From Candidatus Accumulibacter aalborgensis (GTDB taxonomy: Bacteria > Pseudomonadota > Gammaproteobacteria > Burkholderiales > Rhodocyclaceae): 47,093 nucleotides of DNA. Below the pieces are notes generated by a model. That model saw only the letters and a program-made list of their open reading frames with translations, was not told the DNA's origin and did no database searches. Numbering within the stretch: the first letter of the stretch is position 1; every line of letters begins with the position of its first letter. Positions 7,337 through 17,200 of the stretch are shown in pieces. A program made the position numbers and the translations under genes. The DNA lies in NCBI RefSeq assembly GCF_900089955.1, contig NZ_FLQX01000139.1:1-47093 (forward strand), written 5' to 3'.

Positions 7337-10126
7337 GGACAGAACATCGTTCGGCGCTTGCACTTCAACCAATCCCAGTTCGCTGCTGTATCGCCAAACT
7401 TTTTCCTGGGCAGCCTTCCCTTCCTCTGGCCGACTAAGCGCTTTTCCGATCCACTCGCCCGCTACCTCGTCAAGTGGCAGCAGCACCGACCATTTCCCCT
7501 TACCTGGCAAACTGAGCAGCAACTGATCGACAGCGGCTTTCCTGACGGGGTCGGTTTCCTCGAATGAAGCGGCAATCAGTCTTTCCGCCATGCGCAGGCT
7601 GCTGTAGGCCCAGGCGTGGCGTCCGCCTTCATACCCGGCCCAGGGGCAAAGTTGCCCGCCTTCCCAGCGGACGAGCACGACGGTGGTAGTGGCCTCGCCC
7701 AAGCGCGAAGGCGTTTTCGCTTCGCTCCACCAGTCGATTACGTCGCTGCGGACATAGCCGGCTTCGCGCTTGACGATGTTGCGCTGTGCTTCGCTCATCT
7801 GGCCGTAGCGTTCGCCTTCGGCCCGGTTGGCGTTGGCTTCCAGGCCCTTTGGGATATCGGCGTCAGGGCCGAAGACACTTTCGATCAGCGGGCGAGCGCC
7901 GCCGGGCATGGCAATGCTTCCCTGGCGCAAGGCCTTGGCGGTCAGCCATAACTGGCCGTGGTGGGGATAGACGCCCGCCGCCTTGGGCAGGAATTCCTTG
8001 AACCACCGGGCGTGCGGCTCATCCGACCAGGCCGGGCCGAAGACCCACAGGCAGGGAGTGCCGCGCTGGTCTCGAGCGGCGAGGTCGGCAAGACGCATCC
8101 CTATTGGGTCGCGCGGGTGCCTTTGCAGTCGCCCGGCCCGCTGGATCAGGCGGTCTATGGGCGCCAGGTCGCTGACGACGAGATCCCAGTCCGCGTCCAG
8201 GCTTTGCTCGGCTACCTGAGTGGCGATGACCAGCTTGCCGGCCCTGCTTTTCGGGTTGCTGTCCTTGCCGAAACTCTCCAGGATGTCCTGCTCGGTGCCC
8301 AACCGGTCGACATAGGCAAAGCGGCCATGGAACAGGGTGAGCCGCTCCGGTGGCAACTTTTCAGTGAATTTTGCATGGGCGGCCAAGGCGTCGAAGACGG
8401 TATTGCGCATCCAGCACACGCACTTGCCTGCCGCCAGGGCTTGTTCAATGGCGACAATGACTTCGGACTCTTCGGAAACATAGCGCACGGCCAGTTCCCG
8501 GCAGATATCGGGTCGAGTCGCCAAGGGCGTTTCCTGGAGGAGGTCGGGCGCGGCACTGTGCCAGGCGCACACAACCGGATAGGCGGATTCCCGGATTCGG
8601 GGTACGGCCTGACCGCGTCCGCGGGCAAACGCATCCAGCAGGGATTGCTTCATCCGTTCCGGCAGGGTGGCGGAGAGAAGGATCGCGCTGCCGCCGGCCT
8701 GGGCGTGAAACTCCAGCAGGGTTTCCAGTACTCTCTGCATGTAGGGGTCGCAGGCGTGCACTTCGTCCACCACCAGCACCTTGCGCAACAGGCCGAGCAG
8801 GCGCAAGGACTGATGCTTGCTGTGCAGGACCGCCAGCAGGGCTTGATCCACCGTCCCGACGCCGGCGGGAGCTAGGAGGGCGCTCTTGTTGCGGTCGGCG
8901 AGCCAGGCGGCGCAGCGGGCGCTGGCGGTTTCGTCGAGTTGCCGGCGGTCTTCTTCGTCCGGTCCGGGCCTGAAGACGGACTTGGCGAAGTAATCCACGA
9001 GCTTGCGCTGGCCATGGGCGAGTACCAAGCTGGCGAACCCAACAAACAAGCGCTCTTGGACCTGGTCAATGCGCCTGTACATGGCGTTGGCGGTGGCCAT
9101 CGTCGGCAAGCCGATGAAAAACCCATCGGCGCAGCCGCCAGCCATGAGCCGGTGGGCAAGCATCACTGCCGCCTCTGTCTTGCCCGCGCCGGTGACATCT
9201 TCGAGCAGGTAAATCTGCGGCCCCGCGGAGAGATCTGCTCGGCATACCCACTCCTGGAGCGGCGAAGGCGTCTCGATGGCGGAAAACAGGTCTGAAAAGC
9301 CGAGTTCTTCCTGTCGTCCGGGTGGCAGCACACCGGAAGACTGCAAAGCACGGCGAGCTTGTTTGCGAGCGTAAGCCCAATATTCGGAAAGCGGCTGGGG
9401 ATCGGTGCGATAGGGGAAGAAGTCGGTATTCGATCCCAGCCAGTCGGCCAGGACGGTCACTCCAGCCACCCACCAGGACAGCAGTTTGCTGGTATGCTCG
9501 AACGCTTCCTCATCGAGTCGGCCGGGAATGGCCCGTACCGCATCGGTCAGCAAAAGCTCGGATAAATCGGCGACGAAGCGGGCGATGGCGGCATTATCGT
9601 CTCGCCGGTCGAAGTGGCTTTCCCAGAAGTTGTGGCTGGATTCGGGCGGTTGCCCATGGTGGCCGGTAACCGCGCGCAGCCACCAATTGAGCCCATCTGT
9701 AGCTTCGGCGCTGCCCTCGCCAAACCAGGATTCCTCCTCTGCCTGGGCGGCGAGAATGTCCCGCCAGTAGAGCCAGCCGAGACTGTCGTGGCGGATACGA
9801 TAGGGTTTGCCCGGCGCGGGCGGGCGGTCGCGCAAGGCCTGGAACAAGTCCGGCTTCTGCCCCTGGAAGGACTCGGCAAACTTGCCCAGGTCGTGCAGCG
9901 CAATCCAGAACGCCAGCCACCGGGGAAGCGAATCTTCGTCCACGTTTCCCAGGGACTGCCGCAGCAAGATTTGCAAAGCCGGGGTTCGCCGCAGGTATTG
10001 GTCGGCCACTGCCGCCACGTCCAGACAGTGATAGGCCAGGCTGTGCCAGCCCGGGGAATGGGCTCGGTCCGGCGGCAATTCGCTCGACGCTTTGCCCCAA
10101 TACGAAAAATACCGCGGATCTGCCAT
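7319..10126 (-). CDS. cas3: Cas3 helicase-nuclease, type I-E
   Basis: Cas3 is recruited by Cascade to a full R-loop, then nicks and degrades target DNA. The 935-residue protein has an N-terminal HD nuclease domain (H28, H33, IALHDLGKFAESF with H78-D79) and an SF2 helicase. Helicase motifs are Walker A DVTGAGKTEAA (310-320), DEVH box (454-457), SAT (485-487) and a QRAGRLQRH motif VI further on. AAGGGG precedes the ATG at 10126. It is separated from cse1 by about 310 bp that hold the promoter and CreR-like element, so it can be expressed separately from Cascade. Its last codons lie inside the decayed CRISPR repeat. Confidence 0.97.
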   Translation of the reverse strand: MADPRYFSYWGKASSELPPDRAHSPGWHSLAYHCLDVAAVADQYLRRTPALQILLRQSLGNVDEDSLPRWLAFWIALHDLGKFAESFQGQKPDLFQALRDRPPAPGKPYRIRHDSLGWLYWRDILAAQAEEESWFGEGSAEATDGLNWWLRAVTGHHGQPPESSHNFWESHFDRRDDNAAIARFVADLSELLLTDAVRAIPGRLDEEAFEHTSKLLSWWVAGVTVLADWLGSNTDFFPYRTDPQPLSEYWAYARKQARRALQSSGVLPPGRQEELGFSDLFSAIETPSPLQEWVCRADLSAGPQIYLLEDVTGAGKTEAAVMLAHRLMAGGCADGFFIGLPTMATANAMYRRIDQVQERLFVGFASLVLAHGQRKLVDYFAKSVFRPGPDEEDRRQLDETASARCAAWLADRNKSALLAPAGVGTVDQALLAVLHSKHQSLRLLGLLRKVLVVDEVHACDPYMQRVLETLLEFHAQAGGSAILLSATLPERMKQSLLDAFARGRGQAVPRIRESAYPVVCAWHSAAPDLLQETPLATRPDICRELAVRYVSEESEVIVAIEQALAAGKCVCWMRNTVFDALAAHAKFTEKLPPERLTLFHGRFAYVDRLGTEQDILESFGKDSNPKSRAGKLVIATQVAEQSLDADWDLVVSDLAPIDRLIQRAGRLQRHPRDPIGMRLADLAARDQRGTPCLWVFGPAWSDEPHARWFKEFLPKAAGVYPHHGQLWLTAKALRQGSIAMPGGARPLIESVFGPDADIPKGLEANANRAEGERYGQMSEAQRNIVKREAGYVRSDVIDWWSEAKTPSRLGEATTTVVLVRWEGGQLCPWAGYEGGRHAWAYSSLRMAERLIAASFEETDPVRKAAVDQLLLSLPGKGKWSVLLPLDEVAGEWIGKALSRPEEGKAAQEKVWRYSSELGLVEVQAPNDVLSGASPA

Positions 10127-10287
10127 GGCTTTCCCCTTACGCCGGCCAATCGCGTCATATTTGGGGACTCAGCACGTCACCAGAAGACGCAGTCGCAAAA
10201 TTTCCTGCACCGACCATAGGGATTATGGCATAGGCTAGGATTGAAAGCGTCGAGGACTTGTGTCGCAGGATTGCAGCCGGGAACTCT

Positions 10288-10308
10288 TGTATTATGTTTT
10301 GTAATACA
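10288..10308 (+). promoter_or_regulatory. Inverted-repeat operator upstream of the RHH gene
   Basis: Perfect 7-bp arms TGTATTA and TAATACA separated by 7 bp, just before the RBS of the ribbon-helix-helix gene at 10325. Antitoxins of this type usually autoregulate by binding such a palindrome; here that is inferred. Confidence 0.6.
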
Positions 10309-10324
10309 GACGGAGACTTCTGCC

Positions 10325-10612
10325 ATGCGAACCTTGTCCCTGCGCCTCGATGACCAGACCGATGCCTTGCTGCGCGCTTATTGCGCGCGTACCGGGGTCA
10401 GCCAGACCGAGGCGGTGAAGTCCGGAATCGCGGCGCTCGTGGCAACCACAAGCCCACCGGCACAAATCGCTGAAGCGCTCGGCCTGGTTGGCTGCTTTGA
10501 CAGTGGCATCGGTGATCTTGGCCGCAATCATGCGCAACGCCTGCGCGATTCGGCATCTACCGCCTGCCCGGCGGGCAAGGGCTCGACAACCTGCTGGGCC
10601 ACCTTTGAGTGA
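10325..10612 (+). CDS. Orphan ribbon-helix-helix antitoxin-like protein
   Basis: The first 50 residues (MRTLSLRLDDQTDALLRAYC, then GVSQTEAVKSGI) are a standard CopG/Arc-type RHH domain of a toxin-antitoxin antitoxin. The start at 10325 is preceded by GGAG, and an operator palindrome lies 17 bp upstream. The tail from about residue 75 (ending TTCWATFE) looks out of frame. In another frame the same DNA reads RFGIYRLPGGQGLDNLLGHL and then stops, which resembles the end of a different protein. No toxin gene follows. The locus is probably a remnant of a TA pair fused to foreign sequence, next to cas3. Confidence 0.6.
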   Translation: MRTLSLRLDDQTDALLRAYCARTGVSQTEAVKSGIAALVATTSPPAQIAEALGLVGCFDSGIGDLGRNHAQRLRDSASTACPAGKGSTTCWATFE

Positions 10613-10660
10613 CGGGCGTGCGCGTCAAGCCGACCACCGCCCGGAAGACTGGCGCGCCGG

Positions 10661-11404
10661 TCAACTGCGCTGATGGGTCATCAGTTTTCGCAAGCCGTCG
10701 GTGTTGAGAATGCGGATCTTTCTTTGATGCACGGCAAGCAGACCGTCTTCCTGGAAACGGGAAAACGCCCGGCTGACGGTTTCGAGTTTGAGACCGAGAT
10801 AGCTGCCGATCTCGTCACGCGACATCCGCAGGTTGAATTCGGCCGGCGAATAGCCGCGCGCCTTGAAGCGCTGCGACAGGTTGAGGAGAAAAGCCGCCAA
10901 GCGCTCCTCGGCGCGCATCGTGCCGAGGAGCATCATGACCCCGTGATCGCGAACGATCTCGCGGCTCATCACCTTGTGGAAGTGATGCTGCAGCGTATGG
11001 ATCTGCCGCGACAGCCCTTCGAGATGCAAGAAGGGGATCACGCACACTTCGCTGTCTTCCAGCGCGATGGCGTTGCAGGTGTGTACTTCGCTGCTGATGC
11101 CGTCGAGGCCGAGCAACTCGCCGGTCATCTGGAAACCCGTGACCTGGTCGCGGCCATCCTCGATCAGCACATCGGTCTTGAAAAAGCCGCTCCGGATCGC
11201 GTAGATCGACGCGAAGCCCTGGCCGGCACGGTACAGATGGTCGCCGCGCTTGAGGCGCCGGCGCGTAGACACCAGTTCGTCGAGCTTTTTCAGATCCTCC
11301 GGCTCGATGCCGATGGGCAGGCATAGCTCGCGCAGATTGCAGTTCGAACAGGCGGTCTTGACGACCTCGAACGCAAGTCTGGCGGTCGCGGCACTGGTAG
11401 GCAT
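10661..11404 (-). CDS. fnr: FNR-family oxygen-sensing transcription regulator
   Basis: Crp/Fnr regulator of 247 residues. C19, C22, C28 and C121 match, with an offset of one, the four [4Fe-4S] cysteines of E. coli FNR (C20, C23, C29, C122), so it should sense oxygen. The recognition helix ends in ETVSR, the FNR ExxSR motif, which predicts binding to TTGAT-N4-ATCAA. The start at 11404 is chosen for AAGGA seven bases upstream; a GTG five codons earlier is possible. It is divergent from hemN and shares an intergenic region containing an FNR box. Confidence 0.93.
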   Translation of the reverse strand: MPTSAATARLAFEVVKTACSNCNLRELCLPIGIEPEDLKKLDELVSTRRRLKRGDHLYRAGQGFASIYAIRSGFFKTDVLIEDGRDQVTGFQMTGELLGLDGISSEVHTCNAIALEDSEVCVIPFLHLEGLSRQIHTLQHHFHKVMSREIVRDHGVMMLLGTMRAEERLAAFLLNLSQRFKARGYSPAEFNLRMSRDEIGSYLGLKLETVSRAFSRFQEDGLLAVHQRKIRILNTDGLRKLMTHQRS

Positions 11405-11431
11405 GCGAATCCTTTTCACTCAACCCCGCGT

Positions 11432-11445
11432 TTGATCCACGTCAA
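11432..11445 (+). promoter_or_regulatory. FNR box in the fnr/hemN intergenic region
   Basis: TTGATCCACGTCAA matches TTGAT-N4-ATCAA at 9 of 10 defined bases. Its centre (11438.5) is 41.5 bp upstream of the start site expected from the -10 hexamer GATAAT at 11468-11473. This is the class II activator position for hemN. It may also act on fnr in the other direction. Confidence 0.8.
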
Positions 11446-11467
11446 CCCGATTGATTCTGCGAGGTCC

Positions 11468-11473
11468 GATAAT
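11468..11473 (+). promoter_or_regulatory. -10 element of the hemN promoter
   Basis: GATAAT lies 28 bp upstream of the hemN ATG with no clear -35 hexamer. This is expected for a class II FNR-dependent promoter, since the FNR box takes the -35 position. Confidence 0.55.
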
Positions 11474-11500
11474 GAAGACAATGAATAGTCCAATGGAAAC

Positions 11501-12898
11501 ATGAACTCCGTCGCTGGCAACCTTGTCTTTGATCCCCAGATCATCCGCCGCTTCGACATCAACGGCCCGCGCTACACGTCGTACCCGACAGCGGACCGTT
11601 TTGTGGAAGCGTTTGGTTCGGACGCCTATCAACTCTGGCTCGGCAAGCGCAACATCGGCGCCATCAGCCGACAACTGTCATTGTACTTCCACATTCCGTT
11701 CTGTAACACCATCTGCTATTACTGTGCCTGCAACAAGATCATCACCAAGGACCACGGTCGGTCGGCCAAGTACCTGAAGTACCTGGCCAAAGAACTGGCG
11801 CTGCAGAGCAGCCATCTCGAGGGCGGCGATCAGGAGGTGGCGCAGTTGCACTGGGGTGGCGGCACGCCAACTTTCCTTTCGCACGATGAAATGCGCCAGT
11901 TGATGGCCGCGACGCGCCAACATTTCACGCTGATCGACGGCGGCGAGTACTCGATCGAAGTCGATCCGCGCAAGGTCGATCGGGCGACTGTCAAACTCTT
12001 GGGCGAACTCGGCTTCAATCGCATGAGCGTCGGCGTACAGGATTTCGACCCCGGCGTACAACAAGCGGTAAATCGCATCCAGAGTGAGGAGGAAACGGTC
12101 GCCGTAATCGACGCGGCGCGTGCGAGCGGTTTCAAGTCGATCAGCGTCGACCTCATCTATGGCCTGCCGAGGCAGACAGTGGCGGGCTTCAGCGACACCC
12201 TGGAACGGGTCATCGCCGTCGCTCCGGACCGCGTCTCGATCTACAACTACGCGCATTTGCCCAGCCTCTTCAAACCGCAGAGGCGCATCGTCGAATCCGA
12301 CATGCCGAGCGCCGACGAGCGTCTGCAGATTCTGGCCCTGGCGATCCGCAAGATGACCGAGGCGGGCTACATTTATATTGGCATGGACCACTTCGCCAAA
12401 CCCGATGATGAACTGGCTACAGCGCAGCGCCAGGGGCGCCTGCACCGCAACTTCCAGGGCTATTCGACGCATTCGGACTGCGATCTGCTGGCCTTCGGCA
12501 TCTCGTCGATCAGCAAGGTCGGGCCGACCTACAGCCAGAACGTGAAGACGCTCGACGAGTATTATGATTTGTTGGACAGCGGCACGCTGCCGGTCTACCG
12601 GGGCATCGAACTGAACGCCGATGACCTGCTGCGCCGCTCGATCATCCAGTCGCTGATGTGTCACTTCGAACTGTCGATCGAGTCGATCGAAATCGCGCAT
12701 CTGATCGACTTCAGGAAGTACTTCGCGACCGAACTCGATGATCTGCGCGAAATGGTCGACGCCAGCCTGGTTCGCGTCGACGACAAGTGGATCACCGTTC
12801 TGCCGCGCGGACGAATGCTGGTCAGGGCCATTTCAATGGTTTTCGACCGCTACCTGCGCGCCGACCGACAGCGCACCCGCTACTCCAAGGTGATCTGA
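11501..12898 (+). CDS. hemN: Oxygen-independent coproporphyrinogen III oxidase
   Basis: Radical-SAM enzyme that converts coproporphyrinogen III to protoporphyrinogen IX without oxygen (haem synthesis). The 465-residue protein has the cluster motif C68-xxx-C72-xx-C75 plus C77 (FCNTICYYCACNK), equivalent to C62/C66/C69/C71 of E. coli HemN. It also has GGGTPTFL, VGVQDFDPGVQQAVNRIQ and the HemN C-terminal domain. Full length. Divergent from fnr behind a class II FNR box, which indicates anaerobic induction. Confidence 0.96.
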   Translation: MNSVAGNLVFDPQIIRRFDINGPRYTSYPTADRFVEAFGSDAYQLWLGKRNIGAISRQLSLYFHIPFCNTICYYCACNKIITKDHGRSAKYLKYLAKELALQSSHLEGGDQEVAQLHWGGGTPTFLSHDEMRQLMAATRQHFTLIDGGEYSIEVDPRKVDRATVKLLGELGFNRMSVGVQDFDPGVQQAVNRIQSEEETVAVIDAARASGFKSISVDLIYGLPRQTVAGFSDTLERVIAVAPDRVSIYNYAHLPSLFKPQRRIVESDMPSADERLQILALAIRKMTEAGYIYIGMDHFAKPDDELATAQRQGRLHRNFQGYSTHSDCDLLAFGISSISKVGPTYSQNVKTLDEYYDLLDSGTLPVYRGIELNADDLLRRSIIQSLMCHFELSIESIEIAHLIDFRKYFATELDDLREMVDASLVRVDDKWITVLPRGRMLVRAISMVFDRYLRADRQRTRYSKVI

Positions 12899-13030
12899 CG
12901 CCGACCGGGCAGAGCACTCGCGGCTCGCCAACTTCACTGACCAACGCATCCGCAGCCAAGAGCAGAATAAAAACGCGTTTCGTCGCCAAACCATGAAGGG
13001 CATAATGTCGCCTCATTCACGGGAGGAGCG

Positions 13031-14293
13031 ATGCGCTTCATTCATTGCGCTGACATTCATCTCGACAGCCCGCTGCGCGGCCTCGAATTCTACGACGGTG
13101 CGCCCGCCGAGGAGATGCGCGGCGCCACACGCCGTGCTTTCGCCAATGTCGTCGACCTGGCCATCGACCGATCGGTCGATTTCGTACTGATCGCCGGCGA
13201 CATCTTCGACGGCGACTGGCCGGACTTCAACACCGGCCTGTATTTTGCATCCCAACTACGCCGCCTTGCCGAGTCCGATGTCCGCGTCTTCCTGACCTAC
13301 GGCAACCATGACGCGGTCAGCAAATTGACCAGGTCGGTGCCGCTGCCGAAGAACGTTTTCAGTTTCCCGGCGAATCGTCCGGCCACTGAAGTGATCGAGT
13401 CGCTGGGTGTGGCGATCCACGGGCAAAGCTTTGCCTCCGAGGCCGTGAGTACCGATCTTTCCGCCGCCTATCCCGCAGCGCGCAATGGGCTGCTCAATAT
13501 CGGCGTTCTGCACACATCCTTGTCCGGACGCGAGGGACACCAACCCTACGCGCCGACAACGGCTGATCGCCTGACCGACAAGGCTTACGACTACTGGGCG
13601 CTGGGTCACGTGCACACGCGCGAAATCGTCCGTGAATCGCCCTGGATCGTCTTCCCCGGCAACACGCAGGGGCGGCACGCTCGTGAAACCGGCGCCAAAG
13701 GCTGCATGGTCGTCGAAGCAGAGCCGGGCGTAGGCATTCGCTCAGTCGACTTCGTTCCGACCGACGTGGCCCGCTGGCATCACCTGACTGTAGATATCGC
13801 CGCGCTGTCGTCCGCGGACGATCTCCACGCCGCCGTGCAGGCCGAAGTACGTGCGGCGCAGCTAGCCGCCGAAGACCGGATTCTCGCGCTGCGCCTGACG
13901 CTCGCCGGGCGTGGGCCGCTGCATCAGGTCATTGTTTCGAATAGAGAAGCGATTCGGGCACAGCTCTCGGCCTCGGTTGGCGAAGCGTCAGCCGGAATGG
14001 CCTGGCTCGAAAAAGTCCGGATCAAGGTCACTGCACCGCTGGATCTACCGCGCCTCGCCGAGCGCGATGATCCGATCGGCTTGCTGATCCGCTCGATCGA
14101 ATCCCTGGCCGCGGAGCCGAGAACGCTCCACTCGCTGGCCGAGTCGGTGCTTTCCGAACTTGCCCAAAAGCTCCCGCCTGAATTGCGCGGGTCCGAGAGT
14201 GCCTGGGCACTCGATTCTCCCGAGGCCCTGGCCGACGCGCTGGCCAACGCCAGGGAACGTCTGCTGGCGACGATCGCTGCCGAGGACGCCTGA
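13031..14293 (+). CDS. YhaO-like DNA repair metallophosphoesterase (Mre11/SbcD family)
   Basis: Predicted Mn-dependent nuclease subunit, 420 residues. Calcineurin-type motifs are in order: CADIHLDSP (D8, H10), AGDIFDGD (57-62), YGNHD (90-94), and a later GVLHTS and LGHVHTRE. The C-terminal third is helical and probably binds the partner ATPase. GGGAGG lies just before the ATG. The stop overlaps the next start as TGATG, so YhaO and YhaN are translationally coupled. This pairing is the YhaO/YhaN type and is distinct from classical SbcCD. Confidence 0.88.
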   Translation: MRFIHCADIHLDSPLRGLEFYDGAPAEEMRGATRRAFANVVDLAIDRSVDFVLIAGDIFDGDWPDFNTGLYFASQLRRLAESDVRVFLTYGNHDAVSKLTRSVPLPKNVFSFPANRPATEVIESLGVAIHGQSFASEAVSTDLSAAYPAARNGLLNIGVLHTSLSGREGHQPYAPTTADRLTDKAYDYWALGHVHTREIVRESPWIVFPGNTQGRHARETGAKGCMVVEAEPGVGIRSVDFVPTDVARWHHLTVDIAALSSADDLHAAVQAEVRAAQLAAEDRILALRLTLAGRGPLHQVIVSNREAIRAQLSASVGEASAGMAWLEKVRIKVTAPLDLPRLAERDDPIGLLIRSIESLAAEPRTLHSLAESVLSELAQKLPPELRGSESAWALDSPEALADALANARERLLATIAAEDA

Positions 14294-17200
14294 TGAGGAT
14301 CGAGCAGATCGATCTCCGGGCGTATGGCCATTTCAACAACCAGCGTTTGCTGCTCGGCGGTGGCGCGAATCTGCACATCATTTGCGGTCCGAACGAGGCC
14401 GGCAAGACGACGCTCTGGCGAGCAATCAATGGCGCGCTGTTCGGCATCGCTGAGCGTACGCAGGACGCTTTCCTGCACGAGGCGAGGAAGCTGCGCGTCG
14501 GTCTCTCTCTGCGCGCTCGTTCCGGCGAGCGCCTGGCGGTCATGCGCCGCAAGGGGCGGGTCAATACCCTGCTCAAGTACGATCCGGCGAGCGGCAACGA
14601 GTTAGCCGAAACGGTCCCCGAAGACCGTCTGCGCGACTGGCTCGGCGGCCTCAGTCAGGGGCTCTTCCTGGCCATGTTCAGCCTCGACCACGACGCGCTG
14701 GTGCGCGGTGGTGAAGCGTTGGCGCAAGGCAGGGGCGATGCCGGCGAGAGCCTCTTCGAAGCTGGCGCGGGTCTGACTTCGATCCGCGCTCTGCGTGCCA
14801 GGCTCGATCGCGAAGCGGAAACCCTGTTCAAACCACGCGCATCGACATCGGCCATCTACCGGGCACTGGCGGACTACGAGGCAAGCAGGCGGCAGGCGAA
14901 GGACGCCGCAGTGCGGCCGGCGGAATGGAGCGCGGCCAGGTCGGCGATGGACGCGGCGAGCAAGGACTACGAAGCCGTTCGTGTCGAACAGGCCAGCCTG
15001 CAGAAGGAAGCCCGTCGGCTCGAGCGGCTGGCTGCGATTCTCCCGGACGTGGCGGCGCTCGAACTCGCGCAACAGCAGCTCGCGGAACTCGCCAGCGTAC
15101 CCATGCTCCCGCCTTCGGCGCCGACCGAACGAGTAGCTGCGGTCACCAAGAAAGCTGAAGCCCTCGGCGCCGAACGCACAGCCTCGCAACGCTTGCAGCA
15201 GCATCAGACGGACCTGGCGGCAATTCAGATCAACGACGCCGTGCTCGCCGATGCCGAGGCCATCGAAGCGATTCACCACGCGACCAATGCCTACCGCGAT
15301 GCGGGAGTTCAATCCGCCAAGGCCGACGCCGCGATCGCCGCGGCGCAGAGCGACTTTGATTTCATCCTCAGACAAATCGTTGGCGACGACAAGCCCATCG
15401 ATCCGCTGCAATGGCTCCCGGATCCGACCCGGACGGCAAAGGTCCGCGCCTTGATCACCTCGGGCGCGACGCTCAAGGCCACGCATAAAGCCCATCTCAG
15501 GACTCAGCGCGAGAAGAAACTCGAAGTCGACCAGCTCGACGCGGAAATCCTCAGCCTGGCGCACGAGGACTGCGCCGAGGATTTGGGCGCCTACCTGGAC
15601 TCGATCGCTGATCACGGCGACCCGGAAGCGCGAGCACAGCAACTCGAAGACGAAGCGGCCGCTGCGGCAGCGAAGCTCGACAGCGAAGCCCGTGGGCTGA
15701 AAATGCCTTCGGCAGAATCCGTGGCGCAAACGACACTCCCGCTGGATGCCGAACTGCAATCCTGCAAGTCAGCGGACGAGGAATTGCGCCGCCGAACGCG
15801 TTCGATCCGTGAGGCGATCGAAAAGATCGAGAACGATCTCGCCGCCTTGCAGGGCGATATCAAGGGGCTGGAAGTACGCGGCGACGTGCCGACCCGAGAA
15901 GCCGTCGTCGGCGAGCGCGACACGCGCAACGCGCTCTGGCTTGGCATTCGCCGGCATTTCATGCCGACCACGGGCGAACCCGTGCCAACCGATCCACCGC
16001 CCCCGGCCGAACGCTACGAGCATGCCGTCACCTGCGCCGATGACGCTGCTGACGGATTGTTCGCCGATGCCGAACGAGCCACCCGTTACGCCGAGTTTCG
16101 GGTGCGCGAAGCGCAGATGCAAAACGGCCTCGGCCTGGAAAGGGAACGCGGCGCTTCGGTCGCCAGGGAACAGGAAGATCTCGATCAGAGCTGGACCGCA
16201 TTGCTCTCGGCGCACAGCCTGCCGTCGCTGAAAATCACCGAAGCGCTGCAATGGGTCGCCAAGCGGGAAGCCTTCCTGCAGAAGTTTGCTGCCCATCAGA
16301 CGAAGCAGCAGGAGGCACAGCAGCGCCGCACGCTCGCTCAGGACATCCGTACGCGGCTCTGCGAAATCCATGCCCTGATGAACCGGCCCGCCCCGGCAGC
16401 GACCGAGCGGATCTCCGAAATTCTGGCACGAGCGCGGGCCGTTGCCAAACGGCACGCCGAGCAGCTTGCTCAGCGCCAACTGAAAGCAAGCCACCGGGCG
16501 AAAGCTGATGCCGCCTTGAAACACGCCGTCGCCGCCGCATCTGCGAGCGGCGCTCAACTGGACGCCTGGACTACACAGTGGGGCGCAGCGATGGCGGCGA
16601 TTCGTCTCGCCGGCGAGGCGAGCGAAGAAGAGGCGAGCGCCAGACTCCAGCAATGGCTGGATCTCACCCAGGCCCACGACACGCTGGACCGATCAAGAAG
16701 CGAGCAGCGCAGTGCCCGGATCCAGATCGACGACTACGAATCCCGCCTGCTCAGGACCTGGCAAGGTATCCGCGGCGGGGTACTGCCAGCCGACGGACGT
16801 AGCCATGATCTGCTGGCAGCCGATCTCTATCGCGAACTGACGCTCACGCGCTCACTGCAGGAGAAGAAGAACACCCTGACCCAGCAGATTGTCGATGATC
16901 AGCAGGCCGTCGACGAAGCTCGCCAGTCAGCAGTAGACGCCACGCTGGCCATCGACAAGCTTCTTCTGCTTGCCGGCGGCGTCACTGTCGATCGTCTTGA
17001 ACTGGTCGAGGGACAAAGCGCGCAACGTTCCGCACTGACGGCTGAAGTCCGTGAAATAGAGACCCGGCTGGTCAAGTCTGCCGGCCTGCCGCTGGCAGAA
17101 GTACTCAAGCAGGCGGCCGGCCAGGACCCCGATGCCGTTGCCGATGCGCTCAACGACAGCGGACAGGAGAATGAGCTGAAAGCCGCTGCCGTGCAGCAGC

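Noticed and set aside
10127-10287. Search for a CreR target in the cas3 promoter region
   Set aside because: No match to the spacer seed with a PAM was found there.
14602-15759. 385-codon minus-strand frame opposite yhaN
   Set aside because: Antisense of the coiled-coil region; no supporting signals.
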